From JBEKYD01 sp049509915 (GTDB lineage Bacteria; Acidobacteriota; Terriglobia; Bryobacterales; Bryobacteraceae): DNA of 64,000 nt. The stretch's first letter is position 1; each line of letters starts with the position of its first letter. The notes under the pieces were generated by a model. It searched no databases. It worked only from the letters and a program-made list of their open reading frames with translations, and was not told where the DNA came from. This document shows, one piece after another, positions 1 to 8,823 of this stretch. The stretch is taken from positions 9,039 to 73,038 of the forward strand of contig JBEKZL010000017.1 of NCBI GenBank assembly GCA_049509915.1, given 5' to 3'. The translations under genes and the position numbers were made by a program.

Positions 1-19
1 CCCCGTAGAGAGGAGAAAC

Positions 20-400
20 ATGGAAAACAAACAGTTGCGAAGAGGATTCAGAATCAAGAACCGCGGATTGAGATTCGCGGCGATGGCGGCGATGGGCCTG
101 GTAGCGCTAACCGTATTCGGCTTTGTCGTGATGAGCCTGTGGAACTGGCTGGCGCCGGCGGTTTTCGGCGGGCGGATGGTGACGTTCTGGCAGGCGTTAG
201 GGCTGCTGGTCCTGGCCCGGATTCTGTTTGGAGGCTGGCACGGGCAACCCGGCCACCGGATGCGCGGCCGGATGTTGGAGAAATGGGCGGAGATGACTCC
301 GGAAGAACGGGAGCGGTTCCGCCAGGGGTTGGGCGGCACGTGCGAGCGAGCGAGACAAATGCCGCACGGCGGGACAACCTCAGTAAGCGGTGCCCAGTGA
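20..400 (+). CDS. Small two-helix membrane protein of unknown function
   Basis: The 126-residue product has a basic N-terminus, a hydrophobic segment at about residues 19-43 and a second at about 57-71, so it is probably an inner-membrane protein with both ends on the same side. The C-terminal part is charged and contains MTPEERERFRQGL, a motif often seen in small acidobacterial and proteobacterial membrane or periplasmic proteins (for example heavy-metal-sensor-like or Spy-like proteins), but this is not enough to assign a function. The ATG is preceded by GAGAGGAGAAAC, a good ribosome binding site at the usual distance. Upstream sequence lies outside the window, so any operon partner cannot be seen. 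A strong hairpin at 470-496 follows it. Confidence 0.7.
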   Translation: MENKQLRRGFRIKNRGLRFAAMAAMGLVALTVFGFVVMSLWNWLAPAVFGGRMVTFWQALGLLVLARILFGGWHGQPGHRMRGRMLEKWAEMTPEERERFRQGLGGTCERARQMPHGGTTSVSGAQ

Positions 401-469
401 GACCTGCGGCGCACGAGCGTCGAGTCGAGACTCGGCGGGGCACACAGAAATGCGTGCGCCACCGTGGCA

Positions 470-496
470 GCGGGGCGGGCTGAGAGTCCGCCCCGC
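470..496. terminator. Palindromic hairpin between convergent genes
   Basis: GCGGGGCGG (470-478) is perfectly complementary to CCGCCCCGC (488-496) with a 9-nt loop. It lies between the + strand membrane protein and the - strand ThuA-like gene, so it could end transcription from both sides. No T-run follows on either strand, so it may act only as a stem barrier or be one of the GC-rich repeats found elsewhere in the window. Confidence 0.45.
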
Positions 497-504
497 GAAG
501 GGGG

Positions 505-1335
505 CTATTGCAGTTCAGTCGGCACCGGGATGGTCACATTGCCGGTTGCAGCCCACTCGGTGCCGCGCGTGAGAGTCGTGACAAAGCCGGGCGAACTCAT
601 GGCGGCGGCGTCGTGGCCGAGGGCGGTGACGAACACGCGGCCGCTGCCGTAGTTCACGGTCCAGAGCACGGGCTGATTCAAACCGGGTCCGGTCACCGGC
701 TGCTTCTCTCCCTGCTTGTAGAGCGAGTGATCGTCCCAGGCGGTGGCCAGCACGTGGAAGGCGCCCTCCGGCTGCCATTGCAGGTTGGCATACAGCTCGT
801 CGTTGATTTCGGGGAAAGTCGCCTTCAACCCGCGCATGATGGGGTGACCGGTGTCTTTCACGGTGACGATGTAATCGTGGCGGGCGGAGTGGTGGCCGTG
901 GTTGGGACGCCAGTTGCCGGCGGACAACTTTTCGTATTCGGTCCAGCCGTCGAAGGCCGCCAGGGCAAAATGATAGATCACCAACCCCTTGCCGCTACGT
1001 ACGTAACTCAGCAGGGCGTTGTCGGCGCGCTCGCCCCAGCGCAATTCCGGTTTGCGCCCGTCGTAATAACTCAAGATCACCACGTCGTACGGAGCCAGGG
1101 TTTCCGGGCCGCTGCCGCGGAATTCTTCGGTCACTCTGACCTCGAACCGGCCGCTCGATTCGAGCAGCTTGCGCAGCACGGGGGTGGTGCCGCGCCAGTC
1201 GTGATTGTTCTGCCCGGTGACGATGAGGGCTTGTAATTTGGGCGGCGTCGCCGGCGTCTGCGGTAGGGCGCGCAAGCCGACTCCCACCAGCAGGACGCCG
1301 AGAACCAGGGCGTTTCGGAATGGATGTCTCATCAC
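505..1335 (-). CDS. Secreted ThuA-like domain protein
   Basis: The 276-residue protein starts with a signal peptide (about residues 1-25, MRHPFRNALVLGVLLVG...). The rest matches the ThuA-like, glutamine-amidotransferase-fold family: LIVTGQNNHDW near residue 38, a flavodoxin-like DVVILSYYDG strand, VRSGKGLVIYHFALAAF, the histidine-rich segment NHGHHSARHD, and GHPIMRGL. ThuA-like proteins are associated with trehalose or other sugar utilisation and are very common as secreted proteins in acidobacteria and planctomycetes; the precise reaction is unknown. The first two codons are both ATG; the track start at 1335 is used. It is followed downstream only by the hairpin at 470-496, and lpxC ends 58 bp upstream on the same strand. 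Confidence 0.85.
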   Translation of the reverse strand: MMRHPFRNALVLGVLLVGVGLRALPQTPATPPKLQALIVTGQNNHDWRGTTPVLRKLLESSGRFEVRVTEEFRGSGPETLAPYDVVILSYYDGRKPELRWGERADNALLSYVRSGKGLVIYHFALAAFDGWTEYEKLSAGNWRPNHGHHSARHDYIVTVKDTGHPIMRGLKATFPEINDELYANLQWQPEGAFHVLATAWDDHSLYKQGEKQPVTGPGLNQPVLWTVNYGSGRVFVTALGHDAAAMSSPGFVTTLTRGTEWAATGNVTIPVPTELQ

Positions 1336-1393
1336 GGCTCGATTGTAGCTCCCCGCGGGTTGTGCGCGGACGAGGGCGCCCGCCCCACCAAGA

Positions 1394-2284
1394 CTACGTG
1401 ACCAGGGACCTGGCTACGCGGCCGGCGAGCTGGTCGAATGTCAGGATCTCGTAGAGAGAGGAGTCGCTCATCAGGCGCGCCACCAGGGCGGCGTGCATGG
1501 CGTGGCCGGCGCGTTCGGCGATGACGTGGCCGAGCAGGGGACGGCCCAGCAAGGCCAGGTCGCCGATCAGGTCGAGCGCCTTATGGCGGCAGCATTCGTC
1601 GTCGGCCCGCAAGCCGCCTTCATTCATGACGCCCTTGGAAGTGAAACAGACGGCGTTTTCGAGCGAGGCGCCGCGAATCAGCCCCATGTCGCGCATCTGG
1701 TTCAGATCGGCCTCCCAGCCGAAAGTGCGGGCAAAGGCGATCTGGCTGGCAAAGCGTTCCGGGGTCAATTCCAATTCGATGGTGTGCCGGCCGACCGGGC
1801 GCGGATAGTCGGTTTCGCACGTCAGGCGGAAGCTGTCGGCGGGCAGGATGCTGATGCGCTTGCCTTTGTCCTCCACCGTCACCGGCCGGCGCACGCGCAG
1901 GTAGCGGCGGCCGCGGCGGGACTGGCGGATGCCGGCTTCCTCGATCAGCTTCACAAACGGCAAACCGCTGCCGTCCAGGATGGGCACTTCCAGGTTGTCG
2001 ATTTCCACGTAAGCGTTATCCACGCCCATGGCGTAGAACACGCTGAGCAGGTGCTCCGTGGTGGAGATGAGGACGCCCTGACGCATCAGGCTGGTGGCGT
2101 AGCTGACCCGCGCGACGTGGCGCCAACTGGCCGGGACCTGGAACCGATCTAGATCGGTACGGACGAAAACAATGCCGCTCGCCGCCGGCGCCGGCAAGAT
2201 TCGAATCTTGACCGGAACTCCGCTGTGCAAGCCCACGCCGGAAGCTTCGGCGGGGCGCTGAATAGTAGTCTCAAAACGCAACAC
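1394..2284 (-). CDS. lpxC: UDP-3-O-acyl-N-acetylglucosamine deacetylase
   Basis: LpxC is the zinc deacetylase that commits UDP-acyl-GlcNAc to lipid A synthesis in the cytoplasm. The 296-residue length is normal for the family. Hallmarks visible are the N-terminal GVGLHSGVPV, STTEHLLSVFYAMGVDNAYV with the zinc-ligand histidine, PILDGSGLPF, and the C-terminal metal and acid-base motif HKALDLIGDLALLG followed by HVIAERAGHAMH. The start is GTG at 2284, preceded on the - strand by AGAGGACC. It is monocistronic or grouped with the ThuA gene 58 bp downstream, not with the usual ftsZ or fabZ neighbours. Its presence shows that the organism makes lipopolysaccharide. Confidence 0.95.
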   Translation of the reverse strand: MLRFETTIQRPAEASGVGLHSGVPVKIRILPAPAASGIVFVRTDLDRFQVPASWRHVARVSYATSLMRQGVLISTTEHLLSVFYAMGVDNAYVEIDNLEVPILDGSGLPFVKLIEEAGIRQSRRGRRYLRVRRPVTVEDKGKRISILPADSFRLTCETDYPRPVGRHTIELELTPERFASQIAFARTFGWEADLNQMRDMGLIRGASLENAVCFTSKGVMNEGGLRADDECCRHKALDLIGDLALLGRPLLGHVIAERAGHAMHAALVARLMSDSSLYEILTFDQLAGRVARSLVT

Positions 2285-2481
2285 GGTCCTCTGAAACCCT
2301 TAGTTTAAGACATTTCCACAATAGATGGTGCAACTTTCTGAATTGAAAGAATTTGGAACTTTGCGAGTGTGGCAAAAAGGCGACACTCTTAGCCCTGGGC
2401 CGTGTCAATCGCGCACCACGTACCGTTACGTCTGCCGTTTCACAGTGGCCTGGTTAGGATTCGTGGCATGATTAATCTAAG

Positions 2482-3327
2482 GTGCGGGCCCGACGATTCT
2501 CCCTGGTGGCCGGATGGCTGGCCGCCGCATTACTGGCGGAAGTGGCGTCCGCGCCGGCACAGCCGCAATTGCGTGAGCATCCCCGGCTGCCCCACATCGT
2601 TCCGGCAGGCCGGCGGGAAGCCTTGGTCGTGGGCAACTTGTTCATTCCCCAAACGTTGGCGCGTAAGAAGCGCATGGCCCTGTTGGTACATTTTCACGGC
2701 GCCGCGTGGGTAGCGGAGACTGCGGCCGCCAACGATGGGCGCTGGGCGGTGATTTCGGTCGAAACCGGAGAAGGCTCGGAGGCCTACGCGCAGCGGTTCT
2801 CCGACCGCCCGCTGTTCGGCAGAATGCTCGGCGAAGCCGCGCGCAAGACGGGCATCCGCTTCAGCCCGATCCTCCTGAGCGCCTGGAGCGCCGGGCATGG
2901 GGCCATCCGCGAGATTCTGCAAGTGTCGAACTATTACCGGATCGTAGACAAAGTGCTCTTAATCGACGGTCTACACACAGGATACGGCGGCAAACCGGCA
3001 GCAGCGGAATCGGCGCTGGAAGCCGACCACCTGGCCATTTTCCTGAAGTTCGCGCGCGATTCCGTGGCGGGGCGGAAAACCATGCTGATCACTCACTCGC
3101 AGATCGTACCGGGCACCTTTGCCAGCACCACCGAAACCGCGGACTGGCTGCTCGCCCATTTGCAATTGAGGCGGCGCCCGGTATCGAAACCGGGTCCGAT
3201 GGGGATGCGGGAATTGAGCGAGGCACACGCCGGCAGGTTCCGCGTGATGGGCTACGCCGGCAACTCGGCCGAAGACCATGTGGATCAGTTTCAGAGCCTG
3301 CCCACGCTGGTGAAATTCTTGCGCTGA
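2482..3327 (+). CDS. Secreted alpha/beta-hydrolase-like protein
   Basis: The 281-residue protein has a signal peptide (FSLVAGWLAAALLAEVASAPAQ). After it, LLVHFHGAAW resembles the oxyanion strand of alpha/beta hydrolases and LLSAWSAGHGA is a nucleophile-elbow-like S-x-W-S-A-G motif with Ser near residue 137. A candidate acid is in LLIDGLHTGYG and a candidate His in the C-terminal GNSAEDHVDQF. The start is GTG at 2482 with a weak AAGG in front; no ATG would keep the signal peptide. Substrate cannot be read from sequence. It runs divergently from lpxC; the 197-bp gap holds an inverted repeat (GAGTGT 2365-2370 with ACACTC 2383-2388). The sugar dehydrogenase gene begins 76 bp downstream. Confidence 0.7.
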   Translation: MRARRFSLVAGWLAAALLAEVASAPAQPQLREHPRLPHIVPAGRREALVVGNLFIPQTLARKKRMALLVHFHGAAWVAETAAANDGRWAVISVETGEGSEAYAQRFSDRPLFGRMLGEAARKTGIRFSPILLSAWSAGHGAIREILQVSNYYRIVDKVLLIDGLHTGYGGKPAAAESALEADHLAIFLKFARDSVAGRKTMLITHSQIVPGTFASTTETADWLLAHLQLRRRPVSKPGPMGMRELSEAHAGRFRVMGYAGNSAEDHVDQFQSLPTLVKFLR

Positions 3328-3403
3328 GGGCCCCGGCTGAGGTGCCGATCGAGCCGCCGGAATTTTGCCGCGCCCGCGCGGGGTGTCGTTGCATCATATA
3401 CAC

Positions 3404-4588
3404 ATGCAACTCAGAGGTACCCTATTTTGCGCGGCGTTGTGTCTGGCCGCGTCCGCGGTATTCTGCCCGGCACAGAGCCCCCAATTGCCGCCTCCCTACG
3501 CTACCAAGGCTGTCAACAACGGCCCGAGAGTCATTCCCCAACCGGAGGGCGCCAAGCTCAGCGTACCGCCGGGTTTTCACGTGGAAGAATGGGCCGACGA
3601 TTTCAACGTACCCCGGTCGATGATGCTGGGGCCGGACAATGAGATCCTGCTGGCCGATTCCGGCCGCCGCCCGGACCACTCCGGAATCGTCTACGTCCTG
3701 CAGGGCAAAGAGCGGAAAAAGCTGATCGAGAACCTGAACCAGCCCTACGGACTGGCGATGTTGAATGGCTACCTGTACGTGGGTGAGTGCGATTCGGTCA
3801 AACGCTATAAGTACGACGCCAAAGCGATGACTGCCGGAACCGGCGAGGAAGTGGTTTCGCTGGCGGGACAGGGCACGCATCACTGGACGCGCAGCCTGCT
3901 GTTCGACCGCGCCGGCAAGTATCTGTACGTGGGTGTGGGCTCCGCTTCCAATGTCGCCACCGGCGAGGACCCGCGCCGCGCCGCCATCAATCGCTACAGC
4001 GTGGATGGCTGGAAACACGAGATATTCGCGGCGGGCACGCGCAATCCCATCGGGATGCGCTGGTATCCCGGCACGGACACCCTTTGGGCCGCCGTGCAGG
4101 AGCGCGACGACCTGGGCGACGACCTGGTGCCGGACTTCTTCACCCACATTCAGCAAGGCGGCTTTTACGGCTGGCCTTACGCGTACATCGGGCCGCACGA
4201 AGATCCGAGGAATAAGGGACTGGCACCGGCCCTGGTTGCCAAGACGATTGTCCCCGACGTTCTGTTAGGCGCGCACGTCGCGGTGCTGGATTTTCTGTTC
4301 TATACCGGCAAGCAGTTCCCGGCCGAATATCAGGGCGGAGCGTTCCTTTGCTTCCACGGATCCTGGAACCGGTCCATGCGCGTCGGCCAATCGGTGGCAT
4401 TCATCCCGTTCAAAAACGGCAAACCATCCGGCCCCATCACCGAGGTGGTGAAAGGCTGGATGATCGCCCCCGACCAGCGGTCCGTATGGGGACGGCCGGT
4501 GGGATTACTGCAATTGCCCGACGGCAGCCTGCTGATCTCAGAAGACGGCAATTCTAAGATCTACCATTTGACCTACACGGGAAGTTAG
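3404..4588 (+). CDS. PQQ-dependent sugar dehydrogenase (sorbosone dehydrogenase-like)
   Basis: The ATG at 3404 is preferred over a TTG further upstream because it opens directly into a signal peptide (MQLRGTLFCAALCLAASAVF, cleavage near AQS). The mature part is a soluble six-bladed beta-propeller of the glucose/sorbosone dehydrogenase family: GFHVEEWADDFNVPRSM, MLGPDNEILLADSG, PYGLAMLNGYLYVG, AAGTRNPIGMRWYPGT, QGGFYGWPYAYIG and WGRPVGLLQLPDGSLLISED are successive blade motifs. Such enzymes oxidise sugars in the periplasm and pass electrons to the respiratory chain, with PQQ as cofactor in the characterised members; whether this one binds PQQ is not provable here. The gene for a multihaem cytochrome starts 4 nt after its stop, which suggests a translationally linked electron-transfer pair. 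Confidence 0.85.
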   Translation: MQLRGTLFCAALCLAASAVFCPAQSPQLPPPYATKAVNNGPRVIPQPEGAKLSVPPGFHVEEWADDFNVPRSMMLGPDNEILLADSGRRPDHSGIVYVLQGKERKKLIENLNQPYGLAMLNGYLYVGECDSVKRYKYDAKAMTAGTGEEVVSLAGQGTHHWTRSLLFDRAGKYLYVGVGSASNVATGEDPRRAAINRYSVDGWKHEIFAAGTRNPIGMRWYPGTDTLWAAVQERDDLGDDLVPDFFTHIQQGGFYGWPYAYIGPHEDPRNKGLAPALVAKTIVPDVLLGAHVAVLDFLFYTGKQFPAEYQGGAFLCFHGSWNRSMRVGQSVAFIPFKNGKPSGPITEVVKGWMIAPDQRSVWGRPVGLLQLPDGSLLISEDGNSKIYHLTYTGS

Positions 4589-4592
4589 ACGG

Positions 4593-5222
4593 TTGCGAGC
4601 GCTCTTACTGTTAGGCTGCGCGTGCGCCGCCCTGTGGGGTGCCACGCCTTTTCCGCATCGCCCGCACCTCGGGATGGGGATGAAGTGCGTCACCTGTCAC
4701 CAATCTGCGCCTGCGAGCACGCAGGTTCAAGACAACCTCCTGCCTGCGAAAAGGATCTGTCTGAACTGCCACTCCGACGTCCAGATTCCGGCGCCGCCCA
4801 CCACCAACCTCACCCATTTCAGCCACGCGCTGCACCTGAAAATGGGCGATGTGGCGCCGTTCCTGGCCGCCGCCATCGATCACAAGAATTACCTGGTGAG
4901 CCCCGGCGACCGCACGGAGTGGATCCGCCCGCGCCTGGGAACGCACGACCCATGCCAGGCCTGCCACCGTGGGCTGGCCGAGTCGGACCAGGTTACGCCC
5001 GCCGCGCTGCCTCAAATGGCCGACTGCCTGGTCTGCCATACCGCCATCGAAGCGCCTTTCTCCTGCTGGGACTGCCACGCGCAGGATGCCGATCTGCGGC
5101 CTCCCAATCACACCGAAATCCCGCATTTCATGGACGCCCACAGCTCCGGAAAAGTGCCGTTGGATAAGGCCACGTGCGCCGTCTGCCACGGCCGGAATTT
5201 CCGTTGCATGGGATGCCACTAG
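4593..5222 (+). CDS. Seven-haem c-type cytochrome
   Basis: The 209-residue protein contains seven CXXCH haem-binding sites in order: CVTCH, CLNCH, CQACH, CLVCH, CWDCH, CAVCH and CMGCH, the last one forming the C-terminus. Histidines in FPHRPHLGMG and FSHALHLKMG are placed like the distal ligands of class III or c7-type cytochromes. The N-terminus MRALLLLGCACAALWG is a signal sequence and its LLLGC could serve as a lipobox, so the protein may be a periplasm-facing lipoprotein. The start is TTG at 4593, 4 nt after the dehydrogenase stop. Co-transcription with a PQQ-type dehydrogenase suggests that it accepts electrons from that enzyme; this pairing is inference. Confidence 0.88.
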   Translation: MRALLLLGCACAALWGATPFPHRPHLGMGMKCVTCHQSAPASTQVQDNLLPAKRICLNCHSDVQIPAPPTTNLTHFSHALHLKMGDVAPFLAAAIDHKNYLVSPGDRTEWIRPRLGTHDPCQACHRGLAESDQVTPAALPQMADCLVCHTAIEAPFSCWDCHAQDADLRPPNHTEIPHFMDAHSSGKVPLDKATCAVCHGRNFRCMGCH

Positions 5223-5294
5223 CGGACGCTACCGCGCTCTTTTGGCTCCGTAGGCGAATATGCTTACTATCAGCCGGTTACGCAATTATGGTGA

Positions 5295-6443
5295 CGTAAT
5301 AAGCAACCGCTCTGTCGAAGACGCGGGCCCAAGTTACTGATTAGACCGCGATTTTGGGCCGGCCACGAATATGCAAAACGGCAGCTGTGGCAGAAGGGAA
5401 TCGGATTTGAAGCGCTCGACAATGGCGTGTTGAGTTGCGATGATCCCCACCGGCTGCAAGCCATCTGCGATGGGCTCAGCGCGGAGAAGATCGACGCCTT
5501 GTTGCGGAAGTGGCTACGGCTGTTGCCGCATCCCTATGAGACCAGAGATCGCAAAGCCGGCTACCGTTACCAGATTTCCATTCTCCAGGCAGAATTCTCA
5601 CTGACCCAGGTGCTGGATCGGCCTGTGACCGGTCGCGTGTTCTTCGAAGAAGTCATCCGCGAGAACCTGGATATCGGCAGACCCAGTCAGGTGCAATTGA
5701 TCTTTGACCGCCGCGTGAACAAGACCACGCCGGGCCGCTTCCGCACCCGAGTCATTACGGCGGGAGTGATCCCATCCCTCCATGTCGATTACAAAAACAC
5801 TCGAATCAAGCAGTATCACAAGGAGGGTCGCGCGCTTCGTACCGAAACCACCATCAACAATACGCGCGACTTCGGTATCGGCAAACTGCTCCAGAACCTG
5901 CCCGCCCTGCGGCAGATCGGCTTTCAAGCCAACCGACGTCTGCTCGACGTCCAAAAGATTTCTCACGATTGCTCGATTGGCGAGGATGCCTTCGATCGGG
6001 TCGTGCGACCTGCCGAAGTCGATGGTCAACGAGCTTCGGCCTTGCGGTTCGGCGACAAACGCGTCCAAGCTTTGTTCAGCGTGCTGGTCGTCTTCAGTTT
6101 TCAACTTCGGGGATTTACCAACTCAGAAATGCGCGTCTTGCTGGCGCAACTGTTGGACTTCCATCCAGCCCATTATCCCGTCGGGAAACTGACGTATGAC
6201 CTTCGCCGCCTCCGCCTCCACGGCATCATCGAGCGCATTCCGCACAGCCATCGCTATCAACTCACAGCAGACGGACTCCGCATTGCACTGTTCTTTTCCA
6301 GGACCTACGCCCGGTTGCTCCGCCCCAAACTCGCCGAGATCATGCCCGCAGCGCCGCCATGCCCATCAGCATTACGCGCCGCATTCGACCGCCTTGAATC
6401 GGAAATCGACGTCTGCTGCGAAAAGGAGAGGCTTGCTGCCTAA
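5295..6443 (+). pseudogene. 5'-truncated member of a multicopy hypothetical protein family
   Basis: The open frame runs from just after a stop at 5292 to 6443, but the only standard start in the first part is GTG at 5427. Residues encoded before it (FWAGHEYAKRQLWQKGIGFE, then ALDNGVLSC) still look like protein of this family, so the N-terminal coding sequence has probably been lost. Recognisable family segments are QLIFDRRVNKTTPGRFRT, PSLHVDYKNTRIKQYHKEG, RTETTINNTRDFGIGK and the winged-helix-like LRRLRLHGIIERIPHSHRYQ. From memory these occur in a widespread, often multicopy family in acidobacteria and actinobacteria with no known function, possibly linked to mobile DNA. Base composition is lower in GC than the flanking genes. 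If the GTG is used, a 338-residue protein could still be made. Confidence 0.6.
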
Positions 6444-6538
6444 ACTTGACGCATTCGAATTACAATTTCTTGGACAAGGACTCTAGCCGAGCTTTCGAAT
6501 TGATGCACTAAGCAAACGGCTATTTCGCATGTCACGCC

Positions 6539-7690
6539 TCAGCTCTGCCCCAGCCTGTTGAACACGTGCCCGATATTGGTGTTCACGGCTGTCTGCATGG
6601 CGGCCTCATTGCCGCTCGGGAACAACAGGTCGCCGTAGCCATCGGCGGCGAGCGACTTGATCGAGGCCACCGGCATGCTCTTCTGGATCTCGCTGACGGA
6701 CTTGCCGGCCTTCTTACCGCCTGCCACTCTGGTTGCCAGCTCCTCAATATAGTTGCGTTGGCTCATCAAGCGCTGCTTCCCATGCGCCACGGTGCCATGG
6801 CCGCCGGCCACGAAATCGAAATCCAGGCTCGCCACCGAATCCATGGTCTTCGGCCATTCCTTTGGGAAGCTATCGGCCATATACGGCAGCGCGCCCTGGA
6901 TCATGTCTCCGGTTGCCACTACGCGCTTTTGCGGGCAGAACACCACCACGTCGCCGGCGGTGTGGGCGCGTCCGTGAAACTCCACGTGAAGGTCGTGAGC
7001 CTTGTCCCTAATTACATAGGTCTTGGCGAAAGTAACGGTGGGCAGCACGGGGGCGAAGTCCCGTATTTCGCGCTCGTAGGATTCCAACTGGCGAATCTGT
7101 TCGGCGAGTTGCGCCTTTTGCTCCGGCGAAGTGGCCGCGCTCAACTGCTGCCGCGCTTCATCGAGCAAGGCCGGGACATGCGGCGGGCTGGTGATATGGC
7201 CGTTCGGATCGAGCGATTCCCGCAAGCGGGCCTGGGAGAACTGCTGTTCCAGCTTCTTGGTAGCGTCGCTGGCGACCACCTTGAGGTCCTTGCCGAATGC
7301 GTCGCGATAGCCGGCATCGCCCTGAATGTGGTCCCAGTGGAAATGGGTATTCACCAGGTACCGCACCGGCTTCGGGGTGACCTGTTGCTTGATCTGCGCG
7401 ATCATCGCCGCCGCGGCCGAAGGCTTCGAATGGGCATCCACCACAAGCACGTCGGCTGAATTGACAAAGATGGCGGCGTTGCAATTAATCAGCACCTGCG
7501 GCCGCGCGAAAGCGAAGTAGACTCCTTCGGCCACCTTCTGAATCTCAAACAGATCGGTGGGGACGCCGGCGGACATGGCCTGCGCCCAGGCGGCGCGGCG
7601 CAAGGCCAGGTCGAGAATCGAAGCGCCTGCCATCGAACCGAGAGCCAGGCGCCCGAAAAAGTCACGCCGCGAAACCGCGTGTTGGCACAT
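6539..7690 (-). CDS. Tat-exported metallo-beta-lactamase-fold hydrolase
   Basis: The start at 7690 is chosen because AAGGAG lies at the ideal distance in front of it and it opens with MCQHAVSRRDFFGRLALGS, a twin-arginine signal (S-R-R-D-F-F). A longer reading start at 7786 lacks this logic. The 383-residue product has the metal-binding NTHFHWDHIQGD near residue 135, AHSKPSAAAAM before it, GRAHTAGDVVVFCPQKRVVATGD as the second metal region and GGHGTVAHG for the third. A long helical insertion lies between the first and second metal regions. It resembles quinoprotein-relay or SoxH-type MBL proteins, but no substrate can be assigned. It is divergent from the VWFA gene with 99 bp between the two start codons. 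Confidence 0.85.
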   Translation of the reverse strand: MCQHAVSRRDFFGRLALGSMAGASILDLALRRAAWAQAMSAGVPTDLFEIQKVAEGVYFAFARPQVLINCNAAIFVNSADVLVVDAHSKPSAAAAMIAQIKQQVTPKPVRYLVNTHFHWDHIQGDAGYRDAFGKDLKVVASDATKKLEQQFSQARLRESLDPNGHITSPPHVPALLDEARQQLSAATSPEQKAQLAEQIRQLESYEREIRDFAPVLPTVTFAKTYVIRDKAHDLHVEFHGRAHTAGDVVVFCPQKRVVATGDMIQGALPYMADSFPKEWPKTMDSVASLDFDFVAGGHGTVAHGKQRLMSQRNYIEELATRVAGGKKAGKSVSEIQKSMPVASIKSLAADGYGDLLFPSGNEAAMQTAVNTNIGHVFNRLGQS

Positions 7691-7777
7691 TTCGAAAATT
7701 CTCCTTCCGTATCCGCATATCAGTATAGGACGGGAACGGGACTTCGCGCGTTGCTCTGTGCGATTCGTCCCGTTTGT

Positions 7778-7783
7778 TATAAT
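7778..7783 (+). promoter_or_regulatory. -10 box placed for a leaderless transcript of the VWFA gene
   Basis: A perfect TATAAT at 7778-7783 ends exactly 6 nt before the ATG at 7790. Transcription would then start at or next to the A of the start codon. No ribosome binding site is possible in that arrangement. No good -35 hexamer is visible at 16-18 bp spacing (TTGCTC is 21 bp away). Confidence 0.55.
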
Positions 7784-7789
7784 CACGCC

Positions 7790-8764
7790 ATGGTTCGGAC
7801 GATGTTTCAGCCGGCCTTGCCAGCTCTGTTTCTTTTCTGCTCCATCGGCTCCGCATTTCAGGCCCCTTCCAGCGACGGTCCTTTGGATATAACGCCGCGC
7901 CCTAAGGCGCCCGCGTCAGCCACGCACCCAGACGCCCCCAGTGCGATTCGCGTGGATTCCTTCCTCGTCCTCATCCCCGCTCACGTGACCAACGAATTCG
8001 GCGCGATCATCGCGAACTTGACGGTGCACGATTTTCACATTACCGACGACAACGTTCCGCAGACGATTACCCATTTTTCCAGAGAGGATGCGCCCGCTTC
8101 GATTGGCCTTGTCTATGATTGCAGCGGCAGCATGCGCGGCAAGATGCACCGTTCCGCCGCTGCCGCGGAAGCCTTTTTCCGCACCGCCAATCCGGCGGAT
8201 GAATTCTTTCTGGTGGAAGTCGGCGACCGGGCCAAACTGGCAGTGCCATTCTCCATTCGGACCGGCGATATTCTCAGCCGCATTTCAGCAACCAAGCCTT
8301 TCGGACGCACGGCCCTGCTCGACGCCCTCCAAGTGGCCATGACCCAAATGAAGAAAGCGCGCAATCTGCGTAGGGCTCTGGTCGTTCTTTCCGATGGCGG
8401 TGACAACCAGAGCCGCCACAATCTACGGCAAGTGAAGGCCGGGCTGCTTGAAGCGGACACGCAGGTTTATGCGATGGGCTTATTTAATGGGAGCGATCAC
8501 AAGCTGACAAGGGAGGAGCGGCTCGGACCGGATTTACTTAGCGAACTCGCGGAACAGACCGGCGGGCGCCTCTATCCTGTAAGAAACCCGGACGAACTTT
8601 CGGCGATTAGTGCGCGTATCAGCGATGACGTGCGAACGCAATACGTGCTTGGGTATTCCCCTTTGAATGGCGCCCGCGATGGAAGGTATCATCGGGTAAA
8701 GGTAACGGTGAACTCGCCCGATTTGCGGGCTTACTACCGCTCCGGTTACTACGCCTTACAGTAA
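7790..8764 (+). CDS. Secreted VWFA-domain protein
   Basis: The ATG at 7790 gives a signal peptide (MFQPALPALFLFCSIGSAFQ) and a 324-residue protein. A von Willebrand type A domain with an intact metal-ion-dependent adhesion site follows: GLVYDCSGSMRGK (D-x-S-G-S variant, here DCSGS), a T in FGRTALLDAL and VVLSDGGDNQS. An N-terminal beta region contains LTVHDFHITDDNVPQTITHF, the usual accessory strand set of acidobacterial VWFA proteins. The C-terminus ends YVLGYSPLNGARDGRYHRVK. This is the abundant acidobacterial VWFA family of unknown role; secretion and metal-dependent protein binding are likely. The hairpin at 8792-8819 follows. Confidence 0.85.
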   Translation: MVRTMFQPALPALFLFCSIGSAFQAPSSDGPLDITPRPKAPASATHPDAPSAIRVDSFLVLIPAHVTNEFGAIIANLTVHDFHITDDNVPQTITHFSREDAPASIGLVYDCSGSMRGKMHRSAAAAEAFFRTANPADEFFLVEVGDRAKLAVPFSIRTGDILSRISATKPFGRTALLDALQVAMTQMKKARNLRRALVVLSDGGDNQSRHNLRQVKAGLLEADTQVYAMGLFNGSDHKLTREERLGPDLLSELAEQTGGRLYPVRNPDELSAISARISDDVRTQYVLGYSPLNGARDGRYHRVKVTVNSPDLRAYYRSGYYALQ

Positions 8765-8791
8765 AGGGCTCCGAGAGCGCCAGGTAGAGGC

Positions 8792-8819
8792 AAGGGGGGC
8801 AGGTGGGGGCTGCCCCCTT
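8792..8819. terminator. Bidirectional terminator-like hairpin
   Basis: GGGGGCAG at 8795-8802 pairs with CTGCCCCC at 8810-8817, extended by AA/TT around one bulged G. It lies between the convergent VWFA and beta-barrel genes. No U-run follows. Confidence 0.5.
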
Positions 8820-8823
8820 CCAC

